From contig NZ_KE150421.1 in assembly GCF_000411295.1 (NCBI RefSeq), positions 1,618,835 to 1,682,834 on the forward strand: a stretch of DNA of 64,000 nt. Reading direction: 5' to 3'. This DNA comes from Paenisporosarcina sp. HGH0030. Its GTDB lineage: Bacteria; Bacillota; Bacilli; Bacillales_A; Planococcaceae. The translations under genes and the position numbers were made by a program. How positions within the stretch are numbered: the first letter of the stretch is position 1; each line of letters begins with the position of its first letter. Below, one piece after another: positions 8,812-17,366 of this stretch. Under the pieces are notes generated by a model. That model made no database searches and was not told the origin of the DNA. It worked only from the letters and a program-made list of their open reading frames with translations.

Positions 8812-10623
8812 ATGACTTACTTAAAACGTAAAAAGACTAGTCTCCTTGGACTGGTTTTCATCTTATTACTCAGTATGGTCATACCTTACACATTACAAGT
8901 GGCAAAAGCCGAAGAAGTTAAGACAGTGTCAGATGCCATTGCCAACAACAGCGGTAAAGCAACCGTTCGCGGCTATATTATCGGACATATTAACAGTGCC
9001 ACAAATGTCTCCAAAACTAATCTGCCTGACGATTTCAACTTCGCTATTGCAGATCGTGCAGACGAGACAAATGTAAATAACATGCTTTTCGTAGCTGTAA
9101 CTTCTAGTTTCCGAAGTGATTGGGGATTAAACTCAAACCCTTCACTTATCGGAAAACAAGTTGACATTTCAGGTGACCTGACAGCGTACTTTACAAAGCC
9201 TGGTTTGAAAAACCCTTCAGCTATTGCATTTTCAAACATTGAAGAACCAATTGAGGTAACACCGATTACACCAGAAAAAACATTCAATTTCACAAATATA
9301 CAAACGAATAAAATCACTATCGATGACCCAAGTATTTCCGTTACGATGGACAGTTCTTCGAAAATCACAGAAGGCCTCTTTGTAATAGGAGCATATGGTG
9401 AATTTCATGGACAAGGATTCTCGTCGAACAAACTGACACTTAATCCAGTATCTGCAGAAGCAATTTTTGATTTCAAAGGTAATATTGCTTCCAAAGTTGT
9501 GGTGGATGGACCGAACGTCAAGGAAATCCGTGGCGCTGAAAACATTCAAGCCCTAACTTTCATTAACGGTGCTAATCCTGAAACAATCGCATATACGAAC
9601 GTAAAAGGCGAGGTAATTGACTACCCTGCAGATCCGAATGCAAACCATTCACCAATCCTGGCAAATACATTCACGAACAAATCAGTGAAAACAGGTGAAA
9701 CCATCACCATAAACCTAGCTGAACATTTCACAGATGTGGATAACGATGAGTTAACCTACACGTCTACACTTGGTACAATTACAGATGGCGTATTGACATT
9801 ATCACTAGCTGAAGGCTCGTATATTGTCGGAGTTACAGCAACTGATGGCGAATTCGAAGTAACAGGAAGCTTCTCAGTAACTGTATCAGATACTGAAATC
9901 CCACCTACCGCTGGTGATTATTACAAAGATGCAGAAGGTAAACAAGGTCAAACGCTAAAAACAGCTTTACACGATATCATAAAAAATCACAAAGTCCTAT
10001 CATATGACGCGGTTTGGGCAGCTCTCCGCGAAACAGACGAGGATCCGAACAACCCGAACAACGTCATCTTGTTCTACTCAAAAGTATCAAGCCCGAAAAG
10101 CAATAACGGCGGGAACACAACTAACTGGAACCGGGAACACGTTTGGGCAAAATCACATGGCAACTTCGGCACAAGCAACGGCCCAGGTACTGATATCCAT
10201 CACTTGCGACCAACCAACGTTCAAGTTAACAGCTCCCGAGGAAACCTTGACTTCGATAACGGCGGAAGTCCAGTAAGTGGCTGTAATGGTTGTTTAAAAA
10301 CAGGCAGTTCATTCGAGCCACCTGATAGCGTCAAAGGCGACGTTGCTCGCATGCTCTTCTACATGGCAACACGCTATGAAAAAGGAGATAAAGTGGATTT
10401 AGAACTGAACAACAATTTAAACAATGGTTCAGCACCATACCATGGTAAACTGTCCATATTGCTACAATGGCACAACCAGGATCCTGTTGATGCATTCGAA
10501 GCGAACCGCAACAATGTCATTTACAGCATCCAAGGAAACCGCAATCCTTTCATCGATAACCCACAATGGGTAGAATCAATTTGGAATGCAGCTAATCCAA
10601 ACGAATTGGAAGAAGCATCATAA
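8812..10623 (+). CDS. Secreted endonuclease I family nuclease with OB-fold and cadherin-like domains
   Basis: A 603-residue exported protein with a signal peptide (about 1-34, ending KAEE). A DUF6359/OB-fold-like region follows (about 35-135, with VRGYIIGHINSAT), then a beta-rich stretch (160-270), a cadherin/Ig-like domain (about 275-365) and a C-terminal endonuclease I domain (about 370-600). The nuclease signature NREHVWAKSHG is near 440-450, followed by DIHHLRPT, both typical of EndA/NucM beta-beta-alpha metal nucleases. It probably degrades extracellular DNA or RNA to feed the nucleotidase encoded just upstream. It lacks SLH domains, so it is released or held by other means. Confidence 0.88.
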   Translation: MTYLKRKKTSLLGLVFILLLSMVIPYTLQVAKAEEVKTVSDAIANNSGKATVRGYIIGHINSATNVSKTNLPDDFNFAIADRADETNVNNMLFVAVTSSFRSDWGLNSNPSLIGKQVDISGDLTAYFTKPGLKNPSAIAFSNIEEPIEVTPITPEKTFNFTNIQTNKITIDDPSISVTMDSSSKITEGLFVIGAYGEFHGQGFSSNKLTLNPVSAEAIFDFKGNIASKVVVDGPNVKEIRGAENIQALTFINGANPETIAYTNVKGEVIDYPADPNANHSPILANTFTNKSVKTGETITINLAEHFTDVDNDELTYTSTLGTITDGVLTLSLAEGSYIVGVTATDGEFEVTGSFSVTVSDTEIPPTAGDYYKDAEGKQGQTLKTALHDIIKNHKVLSYDAVWAALRETDEDPNNPNNVILFYSKVSSPKSNNGGNTTNWNREHVWAKSHGNFGTSNGPGTDIHHLRPTNVQVNSSRGNLDFDNGGSPVSGCNGCLKTGSSFEPPDSVKGDVARMLFYMATRYEKGDKVDLELNNNLNNGSAPYHGKLSILLQWHNQDPVDAFEANRNNVIYSIQGNRNPFIDNPQWVESIWNAANPNELEEAS

Positions 10624-10630
10624 ACAAGCC

Positions 10631-10668
10631 TCCTCCCCTTCATCATCATGATGAAGGGGCTTTTTTTG
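10631..10668 (+). terminator. Rho-independent terminator after the nuclease
   Basis: CCCCTTCATC pairs with GATGAAGGGG around a short loop, followed by a run of seven T. It closes the nucleotidase-nuclease transcription unit. Confidence 0.92.
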
Positions 10669-10691
10669 CAATGTAAGACTCAAAATTCTTA

Positions 10692-10708
10692 CCCCCTCCC
10701 TCCCTCCC
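10692..10708 (-). other. Potential G-quadruplex motif
   Basis: The minus strand reads GGGAGGGAGGGAGGGGG: four G-tracts of three or more separated by single A bases, the most stable class of G4 motif. It lies in the AT-rich interval after the nuclease terminator and about 300 bases before the next gene. Confidence 0.8.
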
Positions 10709-10858
10709 TCTCTGTCGTATTGGACATGCTGCCTATTTACATAGAAGAAACTCATTTCACATATTAAATTTTCCCAAGGATTGTTCCGTTTTTATATTGG
10801 AACAATTCTTTTTACAATCTATTGCTACTGTAATTCTTAATAAAATCCGTATGATATT

Positions 10859-10911
10859 TTTACAATTTTCACACAAAAAATCACACCAGCTTAATATAAC
10901 CAGTCTACAAT
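10859..10911 (+). promoter_or_regulatory. Candidate PhoP-type promoter of the pst operon
   Basis: TTTACA (10859), TTCACA (10868) and ATCACA (10880) resemble the TTAACA-like direct half-sites bound by PhoP in Bacillus. They lie about 30-55 bases before a TACAAT (10906-10911) that could be a -10 box. The spacings of 9 and 12 depart from the usual 11. The phosphate theme of the genes is the main support. Confidence 0.3.
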
Positions 10912-11001
10912 GACTTTAGTAGTGAGTAATTAGACTGGGAGGAGAGGTATTTACTGGTTTTTATTTATTTTATTTGAACTATAAAAGAGGAGGAAGAAAG
11001 A

Positions 11002-12792
11002 ATGAAGCGCCAAGTAACTAGTTTATTTATTGTATCCGCTGTTTTATCGGGTAGTTTATTTGCTCCCGTAGCAATTAATGAAGCACATGCTGCAGTCGTG
11101 CAACAAAATATGACTGTAAAAAAAGAAATGGTCTTAGTTGAGGGTATGGAAAAATCAGTTTCATTTATTGAGATCAACAAGATTAAGCTTCACTCCGTAC
11201 AAGAATTGGCTAAAATGATGTCTGCTTCCATCACTTACAATCAAAAAACAAAAACATATACGATTACAAAAGGAATCGGGAAAAACAAAAAAACAATCCA
11301 GTTAACTCAAAACTCCAATGTTTATGTAGTGAATGGTAAAAAAAGTAAGTTAGGGATTCCAGCAAAGCTAGAACAAAAAACATTATTTGTCCAAGCAACA
11401 CCCCTCGTTAAAGCATTAGGTGGAGATATATTAACAGATAAAAACCTATTAATCTCTGTAAATGGTAGTTTTAAACTTGGATCTTCCAAATTAATGGTAG
11501 ACGGTACCGGAAAACAAGTGAATACGTTCACTGTAAACGGCAAACAGCTTTATTCTGTTCAAGATATCTCAAAATTATTTTCTGCAACCACAACAATCGG
11601 AAAGAATAATGAAATCACTCTTTCTAAGCAAGGTAAAACTTTGAAATTTAAATTATTAAGCAAGGTATTACAAAATAATGGAACATCCATGAAGTTAGTA
11701 GCAAGTCCTGTCCACGTGAAAGGCATTGTTTACGCTGATCTGAACGATATTGTTACTGCATTTGGAGGTGATGTTCAAAAGTTAAATAGCAGTTTATTTG
11801 TTGCAACTTCTGGTTTAGTAAGTGGAGATACGTTTGCGCCACAATTCATTAATGAAAAAACACTGTTAGTTACTAATAATGATCGTTCAGTGCTATTAGA
11901 CACCCAAACTAAAAAAGCAAGCTGGACAATTAATGCAACAGATTTAATTGTTTCACCCAATGGCAAAAAAGCTGTTTATTCGGACGAAACAGGATTTATG
12001 CATTTAGTCGACTTTGAAACGAAAATGGATACTGTTGTAAATGCAGAAGATGACTCACTTAAAGTTGAATTTGTTTGGTCATCTGATGGAACAAAGGTTT
12101 ACTTCCTTCAAGGAGATAAAAACGAAAAAATTTCATATATGACAATTACTGATGGTAAGGTTACAAAAGTTTTTGAAGATAAGCTGACCTACAAGTCGGA
12201 TTTACATTTATCTTTTGATGGAAAAAAAGTTCTGTATGTAGTGGGTAAAGAAGGAACGACAAAATATACAGATGATGACAAAACAGATGTGGACTCTATC
12301 GATTTAACTGGCACTGAGCCTCAGATTTACTCTATAGACCTTGAGAGCAAAGAAGTGAAAGCAGATCAATTGACCACGACGAATGATAATAAAGTTTTCT
12401 CTATGTTCCTAAAAAATGCGGGCATCGTGTATTTAAGTGCTAAGACAGATAGTGAAGAGCTTCCAGAGTTAAAGATTTTATATGGAGTGGATGAAACGAC
12501 TGTACTTGTTAAGAACAAAGACATTATTTCATCTCTGGTAACACCACAAGGAAAACTAGTGATTCTAGTTGCTGAAGAAAACAGCATGAGCACACTTTAC
12601 GAAGTAAATACAGATACAAAAGGGTTAAGAAAATTAGCTCAAACTAACCTTCAATTAACATCATTCACAACTTCTCCTGACGGTAAGTCACTTGTTGCGA
12701 CTACACCGGGTGAAGACGGCGAAATTGTGGTTGTATGGAAAAACGGTCAATTTGAAGCATTAACGAAAAATAAAGGAGCGAATAACAAATGA
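11002..12792 (+). CDS. Secreted copper-amine-oxidase-N-like / beta-propeller protein
   Basis: A 596-residue exported protein with a signal peptide ending near AHAA (about 29-31). Repeated copper-amine-oxidase N-terminal-like (stalk) segments occupy about 35-275, such as FVQATPLVKALGGDI and YADLNDIVTAFGGDV. A TolB/WD40-like propeller region (about 280-590) has recurring SPDGK/SFDGK turns. There is no enzyme motif. Its stop overlaps the start of pstS by four bases (ATGA), so it is coupled to phosphate uptake. It may bind or sense an extracellular ligand. A protein of this kind is not a standard Pst component. Confidence 0.75.
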   Translation: MKRQVTSLFIVSAVLSGSLFAPVAINEAHAAVVQQNMTVKKEMVLVEGMEKSVSFIEINKIKLHSVQELAKMMSASITYNQKTKTYTITKGIGKNKKTIQLTQNSNVYVVNGKKSKLGIPAKLEQKTLFVQATPLVKALGGDILTDKNLLISVNGSFKLGSSKLMVDGTGKQVNTFTVNGKQLYSVQDISKLFSATTTIGKNNEITLSKQGKTLKFKLLSKVLQNNGTSMKLVASPVHVKGIVYADLNDIVTAFGGDVQKLNSSLFVATSGLVSGDTFAPQFINEKTLLVTNNDRSVLLDTQTKKASWTINATDLIVSPNGKKAVYSDETGFMHLVDFETKMDTVVNAEDDSLKVEFVWSSDGTKVYFLQGDKNEKISYMTITDGKVTKVFEDKLTYKSDLHLSFDGKKVLYVVGKEGTTKYTDDDKTDVDSIDLTGTEPQIYSIDLESKEVKADQLTTTNDNKVFSMFLKNAGIVYLSAKTDSEELPELKILYGVDETTVLVKNKDIISSLVTPQGKLVILVAEENSMSTLYEVNTDTKGLRKLAQTNLQLTSFTTSPDGKSLVATTPGEDGEIVVVWKNGQFEALTKNKGANNK

Positions 12793-13649
12793 ATATCTTG
12801 AAACGATTTACAGCAGCGGCACTAGTGGTTGTCGCATCAGTGGGTTTAACTTTTGGTGGAATAACAACAACAGCTCAGGCAGCAACAAGTGGGAAAATCG
12901 TCGTTGCAGGTTCTTCTGCTTTATTACCTTTAACACAACAAGCTGCAAAAGAATTTAAAAAAGCTAATCCTAAAGTTTCTATTTCGGTATCAGGTTCTTC
13001 TTCAATTGCTGGTCCTCAATCTGTTATGAAAGGTTCAGCAACAATAGGCGCAGCTGACTGGGATGCAACCAAAGCTGTTCCTGGATTCAGCGCATTTGAT
13101 AGTTTAAAAGCTCACAAAATTGCAGTTATTCCATTTGCAACAATCACTCACAAATCAAATCCGGTAAAAAATTTATCAACAAAACAGCTTCAAGATATTT
13201 TTTCAGGGAAAATTAAAAACTGGAAGCAAGTTGGTGGAGACGATTCAGAAATCGTTGTAGTAAATCGTAAACATGGTTCTGGTACACGTGTTAACTATCA
13301 AATGAAGGCTTTAGCTGGAAATGATTTTATGTCAAAAGGTGAAAATTATAAAGAAGTTAGCAGTAATGGAGATATGGTTAAAAATGTCGGAGCAAATCCA
13401 AATGCTATCGGTTATACAGATTTAGCTTATGTAAAAGGTGATATTAAGGCTCTTAGCTTCAACGGTGTATCTGCAACTACGACAAACGTTGTGAATGGTA
13501 ACTATAAAATTTGGGGTTATGGATACTTATTGACAAAAGGCACTCCTAAAGGTGCTGAAGCTGCATTTATTAAGTTCATTCAAAGCAGTAAATTCCAAAA
13601 TGGTTCTTTAAAGAAACTAAAGTTTATTCCTATTAGTGCAATGAATTAA
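12789..13649 (+). CDS. pstS: Phosphate ABC transporter substrate-binding protein
   Basis: A 286-residue periplasmic-type binding protein that captures phosphate for PstCA. The signal peptide ends at TTAQA-AT near residue 31. The mature part begins KIVVAGSSALLPLTQ and carries the phosphate-binding GSGTR motif near 163-167. Unlike most Gram-positive PstS proteins it has no lipobox and no cysteine anywhere, so it would be released by signal peptidase I rather than lipid-anchored. It is coupled to the upstream gene and separated from pstC by a terminator, which would raise PstS above the permeases. Confidence 0.9.
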   Translation: MNILKRFTAAALVVVASVGLTFGGITTTAQAATSGKIVVAGSSALLPLTQQAAKEFKKANPKVSISVSGSSSIAGPQSVMKGSATIGAADWDATKAVPGFSAFDSLKAHKIAVIPFATITHKSNPVKNLSTKQLQDIFSGKIKNWKQVGGDDSEIVVVNRKHGSGTRVNYQMKALAGNDFMSKGENYKEVSSNGDMVKNVGANPNAIGYTDLAYVKGDIKALSFNGVSATTTNVVNGNYKIWGYGYLLTKGTPKGAEAAFIKFIQSSKFQNGSLKKLKFIPISAMN

Positions 13650-13655
13650 GTTAAA

Positions 13656-13708
13656 TCTATGTTTACCATAAACATAGAAAGCCAGCTCTAATCAGAGCTG
13701 GCTTTAAA
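13656..13708 (+). terminator. Intra-operon hairpins between pstS and pstC
   Basis: A small hairpin (CTATGTTT/AAACATAG) is followed by AAAGCCAGCTCT (13678-13689) pairing with AGAGCTGGCTTT (13694-13705), then AT-rich sequence. It probably acts as a partial terminator and 3' stabiliser giving more PstS than PstCA. Confidence 0.75.
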
Positions 13709-13726
13709 TTAGTTTGGAGGATTTTT

Positions 13727-14656
13727 ATGGCAAAGATCGCACATCCACTACCCACTGTAAATGTTTCATTTGCAAAAAATCAAATGAAGAAAATGAAACT
13801 TAACTACTTTAATAATCGATTATTTCAAGTCTTCTGTTTTACTAGCGCACTTTTCATGGGACTTGTTCTTTTCGCTCTTGTTCTTTTTATCGGGCGGACA
13901 GGATTTTTAGTCTTTAATGATGTTTCTCTGACTGAATTTCTCTTTTCTACGACTTGGGAGCCTTATGAAGAAAAGTATGGTGCTGCCGTCTTTATCATAG
14001 GTACACTTTCTTTGACCGCATTAACCCTGTTGTTTGCTGCACCGATTTCCATAGGACTAGCAATATTCACGGTTGAAATCGCACCAGAATCACTAAAACG
14101 TATAATTCGGCCTGTTTTGGATTTACTCGTGGGGATTCCGTCTATTGTCTATGGCTACTTAGGTTTGACCATTCTTTTGCCGTTTTTAAGACAAGTGACT
14201 GGAAGTCTGTTAGGAGATGGTTTGTTAGCTGCAGCGATTGTTTTGACGATTATGGTATTACCTACGATTTCAAGAATTAGTGATGATGCGATCACTGCTG
14301 TTCCTCGGGAGCTAAGAGAAGCGAGTTATGCTATGGGGAGCACAAGATTTCAAACAGTGTTTGGGATTGTTTTGCCAGCAGCAAAATCGGGGATATTTAC
14401 TGCAATCATTTTAGGGATGGCTCGGGCCATTGGTGAAACGATGGCTGTTGTTATGGTGATAGGGAATACAGCACAACTACCAACTGATTTGGTCACACCA
14501 ACCGCTGTACTTACCAGTAATATCGTTAACCAAATCATTGATGTTGAATTTGAATCAACATGGAGTAATGCCTTGTACATGATGGCTTTCATTTTATTAA
14601 TTATCTCGTCACTTATGATTGTCCTAATCCGCAAACTTCGTCCAAAAGGGGTATAA
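13727..14656 (+). CDS. pstC: Phosphate ABC transporter permease
   Basis: A 309-residue membrane protein of the PstC type with about six transmembrane segments. The inner-membrane coupling loop reads VPRELREASYAMGSTRFQT (about 190-208), the EAA motif of importer permeases, and the family motif ARAIGETMAVVMVIGN follows near 230-245. With pstA it forms the phosphate channel. The start has a GGAGG site. It comes after the hairpin downstream of pstS and two bases before pstA. Confidence 0.93.
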   Translation: MAKIAHPLPTVNVSFAKNQMKKMKLNYFNNRLFQVFCFTSALFMGLVLFALVLFIGRTGFLVFNDVSLTEFLFSTTWEPYEEKYGAAVFIIGTLSLTALTLLFAAPISIGLAIFTVEIAPESLKRIIRPVLDLLVGIPSIVYGYLGLTILLPFLRQVTGSLLGDGLLAAAIVLTIMVLPTISRISDDAITAVPRELREASYAMGSTRFQTVFGIVLPAAKSGIFTAIILGMARAIGETMAVVMVIGNTAQLPTDLVTPTAVLTSNIVNQIIDVEFESTWSNALYMMAFILLIISSLMIVLIRKLRPKGV

Positions 14657-14658
14657 GT

Positions 14659-15558
14659 ATGAGAAGTGGTATTTCAAACGAACTGATAAAAAATAAAAAA
14701 TCAAGATACCTTGTTGATCGTATACTGACAATTAGCTTATGGATATTAACAGTGATCGTTCTTTTTCTCATCGCTGCGTTACTTCTATTTATTCTTTCAA
14801 AGGGTTTACCAAAATTGACTCCTCACTTTTTCTTTGGATTACCAGATGAAATTTTAGCTGGAGGAGGTGTTGGGCCGTTTCTGATTAACTCCTTTTACGT
14901 CTTATTTATTTCATTGGTCATTTCGATTCCAATTGGTGTTGGTTCAGGGATTTATCTATCAGAGTACGCGCCAAATAATCGATTAACTGAATTTATACGA
15001 ACATGTGTTGAGAGTTTAGCAACCGTACCTTCGATTGTATTTGGATTATTTGGCTATGTTGTATTTGTAGATATCTTTAATATAGGTTTAACCATTTTAG
15101 GAGCTGGTGTTGCCTTATCGTTGCTTAATTTACCTGTTATTACACGAGTAACAGAGGTGTCGCTTCAAGCTGTTCCAGCCGAGTTAAGAGAAGCATCCTA
15201 TGCGTTAGGATCAACCAAATCAAAGTCGATTGTCAATGTAGTCGTTCCTGTGGCCATGGGTGGGATATTAACTGGATTAAGCTTGGCCACCTGCCGTGCT
15301 TTCGGTGAATCTGCTGTTATTTTACTTGTTGGTGGAACGGGGACATCGGGGAATATGTGGGACTTTAACTTGCTTTCGCAAGGTGGGACCTTACCTGTCC
15401 ATCTTTGGTATCTTCAATCAAGCGCGATTGTAGAAGATGCTGCAGATATTGCAGACATGTCTGCAGCGGTTCTAGTGTTAATCGTCTTAATAATTAGTTT
15501 AACGATGAGATTTCCACTCTGGTTGAGAGATTACAAAATGAGAAGTCGTATGAAATAG
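14659..15558 (+). CDS. pstA: Phosphate ABC transporter permease
   Basis: A 299-residue PstA-type permease with six predicted membrane spans. Its coupling loop VPAELREASYALGSTKSKS (about 173-191) and the motif CRAFGESAVILLVGGTG (about 213-229) mirror those in PstC. The gene follows pstC with a two-base gap. In most Bacillales pstB (one or two copies) and often phoU follow; here the operon ends with a terminator and the next genes are unrelated minus-strand genes, so the ATPase must come from elsewhere. Confidence 0.93.
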   Translation: MRSGISNELIKNKKSRYLVDRILTISLWILTVIVLFLIAALLLFILSKGLPKLTPHFFFGLPDEILAGGGVGPFLINSFYVLFISLVISIPIGVGSGIYLSEYAPNNRLTEFIRTCVESLATVPSIVFGLFGYVVFVDIFNIGLTILGAGVALSLLNLPVITRVTEVSLQAVPAELREASYALGSTKSKSIVNVVVPVAMGGILTGLSLATCRAFGESAVILLVGGTGTSGNMWDFNLLSQGGTLPVHLWYLQSSAIVEDAADIADMSAAVLVLIVLIISLTMRFPLWLRDYKMRSRMK

Positions 15559-15565
15559 GCAGTAA

Positions 15566-15614
15566 CACCTCATTACTCCATAAAAAAAGCTCCCTCTTAA
15601 GGCAGCTGGTTCTT
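15566..15614. repeat. Short hairpin repeat, copy 1 (partner at 17248)
   Basis: CATTACTCCATAA followed by an AGCT...CCC...AAGGCAGCTGG hairpin. A second copy with a perfect stem lies at 17248-17293. It is not part of the main cassette repeat. Confidence 0.6.
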
Positions 15615-15648
15615 CTTACTATGGATGACAACTTCACTTATGAAGAAG

Positions 15649-15692
15649 TAACCCATCTTTTGCGTCTAACTAAAGGATGGGTTATTTGTTTC
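15649..15692 (+). terminator. Terminator of the pst operon
   Basis: AACCCATC (15650-15657) pairs with GATGGGTT (about 15676-15683) and is followed by ATTTGTTT. It lies 90 bases after pstA. Between it and the 15890 gene only one cassette-repeat hairpin is seen. Confidence 0.7.
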
Positions 15693-15800
15693 GGGGTAAA
15701 TGACAGAAATGACACGATTAATGCTGCAAATGTTACCGCAAACATCTTATCAAGACTAATCTTAAAAATTTAAGTTTCTCTAATTCTTCCTAACATCCTT

Positions 15801-15832
15801 CTTACGCTAACCTGCTGCGTTAGTTTAACAAG
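15801..15832. repeat. Cassette repeat, partial copy (single hairpin)
   Basis: CTAACCTGCTGCGTTAG with flanking TTTAACAAG is one arm of the repeat described at 27278. The terminator and second hairpin are absent. It sits 3' of the 15890-16315 gene. Confidence 0.55.
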
Positions 15833-15889
15833 AGTTTATTAACAAATCTTGTGTAGCACTTTTTTTAAAAAAATAGTTCGGAAAATAAA

Positions 15890-16315
15890 CTACTTAATAT
15901 TTTTATTACTTTCTAATTGTTTTTGAATACCTGACCTATCAATCTGAATCCAATACTCTGCAATTTTTTCATTTTCTATTTTATATACAGCACTCGCAAT
16001 TTCAATTACTGGCAGACCCGTTGGGGGAAAACCATCGATTTCTCCTACGTGTTTACCTACTTGTTTCCAACGTACATATACTTTATTTCCTTGTACTAAA
16101 AATTCTTGAATTTCTAAAGAAAAATTACCATATGCTTCAATCATTTCTCTTACGTGTTCAGCATAATCTTTAGGTGTCCTCAAAACTGTTTGTTCTACTT
16201 CAGATACAATTTGATGTGCCAATACTTGTTCTGCCATTAATTGATTTGAGTAATCAGGATTATTACCTGAACGTACTTCTTCAAAAAATTCTCTAACAAT
16301 TTGTTCTGGTGTCAT
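15890..16315 (-). CDS. SnoaL-like / NTF2-fold ester cyclase family protein
   Basis: A 141-residue single-domain protein. The start MTPEQIVREFFEEVRSG, the central PKDYAEHVREMIEAYGNFSLEIQEFLVQGNKV (shown here only as the family landmark near 50-80) and KIAEYWIQID near the end match the SnoaL-like polyketide-cyclase/NTF2 fold, a small barrel used by many enzymes and binding proteins. The start has a GGGGG site. It is a lone gene between two cassette repeats, like the members of the 27-31 kb array. The substrate cannot be inferred. Confidence 0.75.
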   Translation of the reverse strand: MTPEQIVREFFEEVRSGNNPDYSNQLMAEQVLAHQIVSEVEQTVLRTPKDYAEHVREMIEAYGNFSLEIQEFLVQGNKVYVRWKQVGKHVGEIDGFPPTGLPVIEIASAVYKIENEKIAEYWIQIDRSGIQKQLESNKNIK

Positions 16316-16376
16316 TTAAAAACCCCCTTGTTAATAAATTCAAAACTAATAATATCATAGGTGATTTTATTCTAAC

Positions 16377-16468
16377 TATTAAACTAGCGAGTGCGTTAGT
16401 TTAACAAGAAAAAAGAGCCGTCTATGCAGCTCATTGATCTTCTACTAACGCACCCGATAGTTTAAGTG
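16377..16468. repeat. Cassette repeat, full copy (divergent sequence)
   Basis: Same layout as the 27278 element: hairpin with GTTAGTTTAACAAG, then A-run and GAGC/GCTC stem, then CTAACGCACCCGATAG. It separates the SnoaL-like gene from the DUF3291 gene. Confidence 0.65.
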
Positions 16469-16596
16469 TAATACTTCACAATTCCCTCCAGAATAAATAA
16501 AAATGGCGAGAAAAATGTCACAGGAAGGTGTATTACTCCTTAACTTCACCATTAATTTAAATGGATAATTTCCCAATTAATAAAGGGTCCCCCCTG

Positions 16597-17061
16597 CTAC
16601 TTAATCAAGAACATCTCCCCTTTTTCATCAAATGCATGCTTAAAATCAAATGCAAAAGGAGTGGGACCATGCTGAATATAATAGTTGTATCTCTTGAATG
16701 CCTCCTCCCATGAGACATCATTAACCTTTTCTGTCCACCAAACTACATAAGAAAGGTGTTTCTTTGGATACGGCTCGATCCATCTGCTTCTATCTCGTAA
16801 TGCTTGCATATGCTGTCCTGAATAGGTAAAGCGATATAAGGATTGAAGGCTTCTCCATACTGTTAGTGTAAGAATAGGAGAACCAATTCCCTTTACGGTT
16901 TCTTCAGGGAAAGGGACTCCTTCAGGTGAAAACGCCTCAATAAGTCCTGACTTAGTTGCCTGACGATATACTTCATTTCCCACTTGAAAAAATTCACGAG
17001 AGGCAGGGTGGTCATTGTGGTGGTTTAGCCTACCAACAGTATAGATTGAAACTAATGCCAT
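16597..17061 (-). CDS. DUF3291 family protein
   Basis: A 154-residue protein beginning MALVSIYTVGRLNHHNDHPA. It contains LTLTVWRSLQSLYRFTYSGQHMQALRDR (family landmark near 85-112) and LSYVVWWTEKVNDVSWEEAFKRY, the pattern of DUF3291 proteins. These are related to antibiotic-biosynthesis-monooxygenase-like ferredoxin folds and often described as monooxygenase-like without a known substrate. It is a single gene flanked by cassette-repeat copies on both sides. The function is unknown. Confidence 0.75.
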   Translation of the reverse strand: MALVSIYTVGRLNHHNDHPASREFFQVGNEVYRQATKSGLIEAFSPEGVPFPEETVKGIGSPILTLTVWRSLQSLYRFTYSGQHMQALRDRSRWIEPYPKKHLSYVVWWTEKVNDVSWEEAFKRYNYYIQHGPTPFAFDFKHAFDEKGEMFLIK

Positions 17062-17118
17062 AAACAGCCCTCCATCTATAGTCTTTTCCTAGATATATTC
17101 AAGTAAAAATGTGAAAAT

Positions 17119-17157
17119 TCCTTCTTCAGCTAACCTGCCTCGTTAGTTGAAGAAGAA
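17119..17157. repeat. Cassette repeat, single hairpin
   Basis: CTTCTTCAGCTAAC pairs with GTTAGTTGAAGAAG around CTGCCTC, a 12-14 bp stem. The terminator and second hairpin are missing. It lies just upstream of the DUF3291 gene. Confidence 0.7.
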
Positions 17158-17247
17158 ATACGATCTGTAACATATCTATTCTATCGCTGAACGAGTGTGC
17201 TGCATGCACTCCTAGTAGACATAACACCCGGATTGGGAAGTATTCGA

Positions 17248-17293
17248 TTTCATTACTCCATAAGAAAAGCTGCCCTTTAAAGGCAGCTGGCTT
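17248..17293. repeat. Short hairpin repeat, copy 2 (partner at 15566)
   Basis: CATTACTCCATAAG followed by AGCTGCC/GGCAGCT, a perfect 7-bp stem around CTTTAAA. Confidence 0.6.
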
Positions 17294-17333
17294 CACATTT
17301 GTATATATACCAACTGACATAATGTTAAATAAA

Positions 17334-17366
17334 AAAATCGTCCGTTCTATCGGACGATTTTTTCTT
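17334..17366 (-). terminator. Terminator of the 17365-17916 lipoprotein gene
   Basis: AAAAATCGTCCG pairs with CGGACGATTTTT around six bases. The T-run is present on both strands; the minus-strand gene stops at its edge. Confidence 0.88.

Noticed and set aside
17126-17320. A 64-codon minus-strand frame
   Set aside because: It runs through two hairpin repeats and its composition does not resemble a protein.
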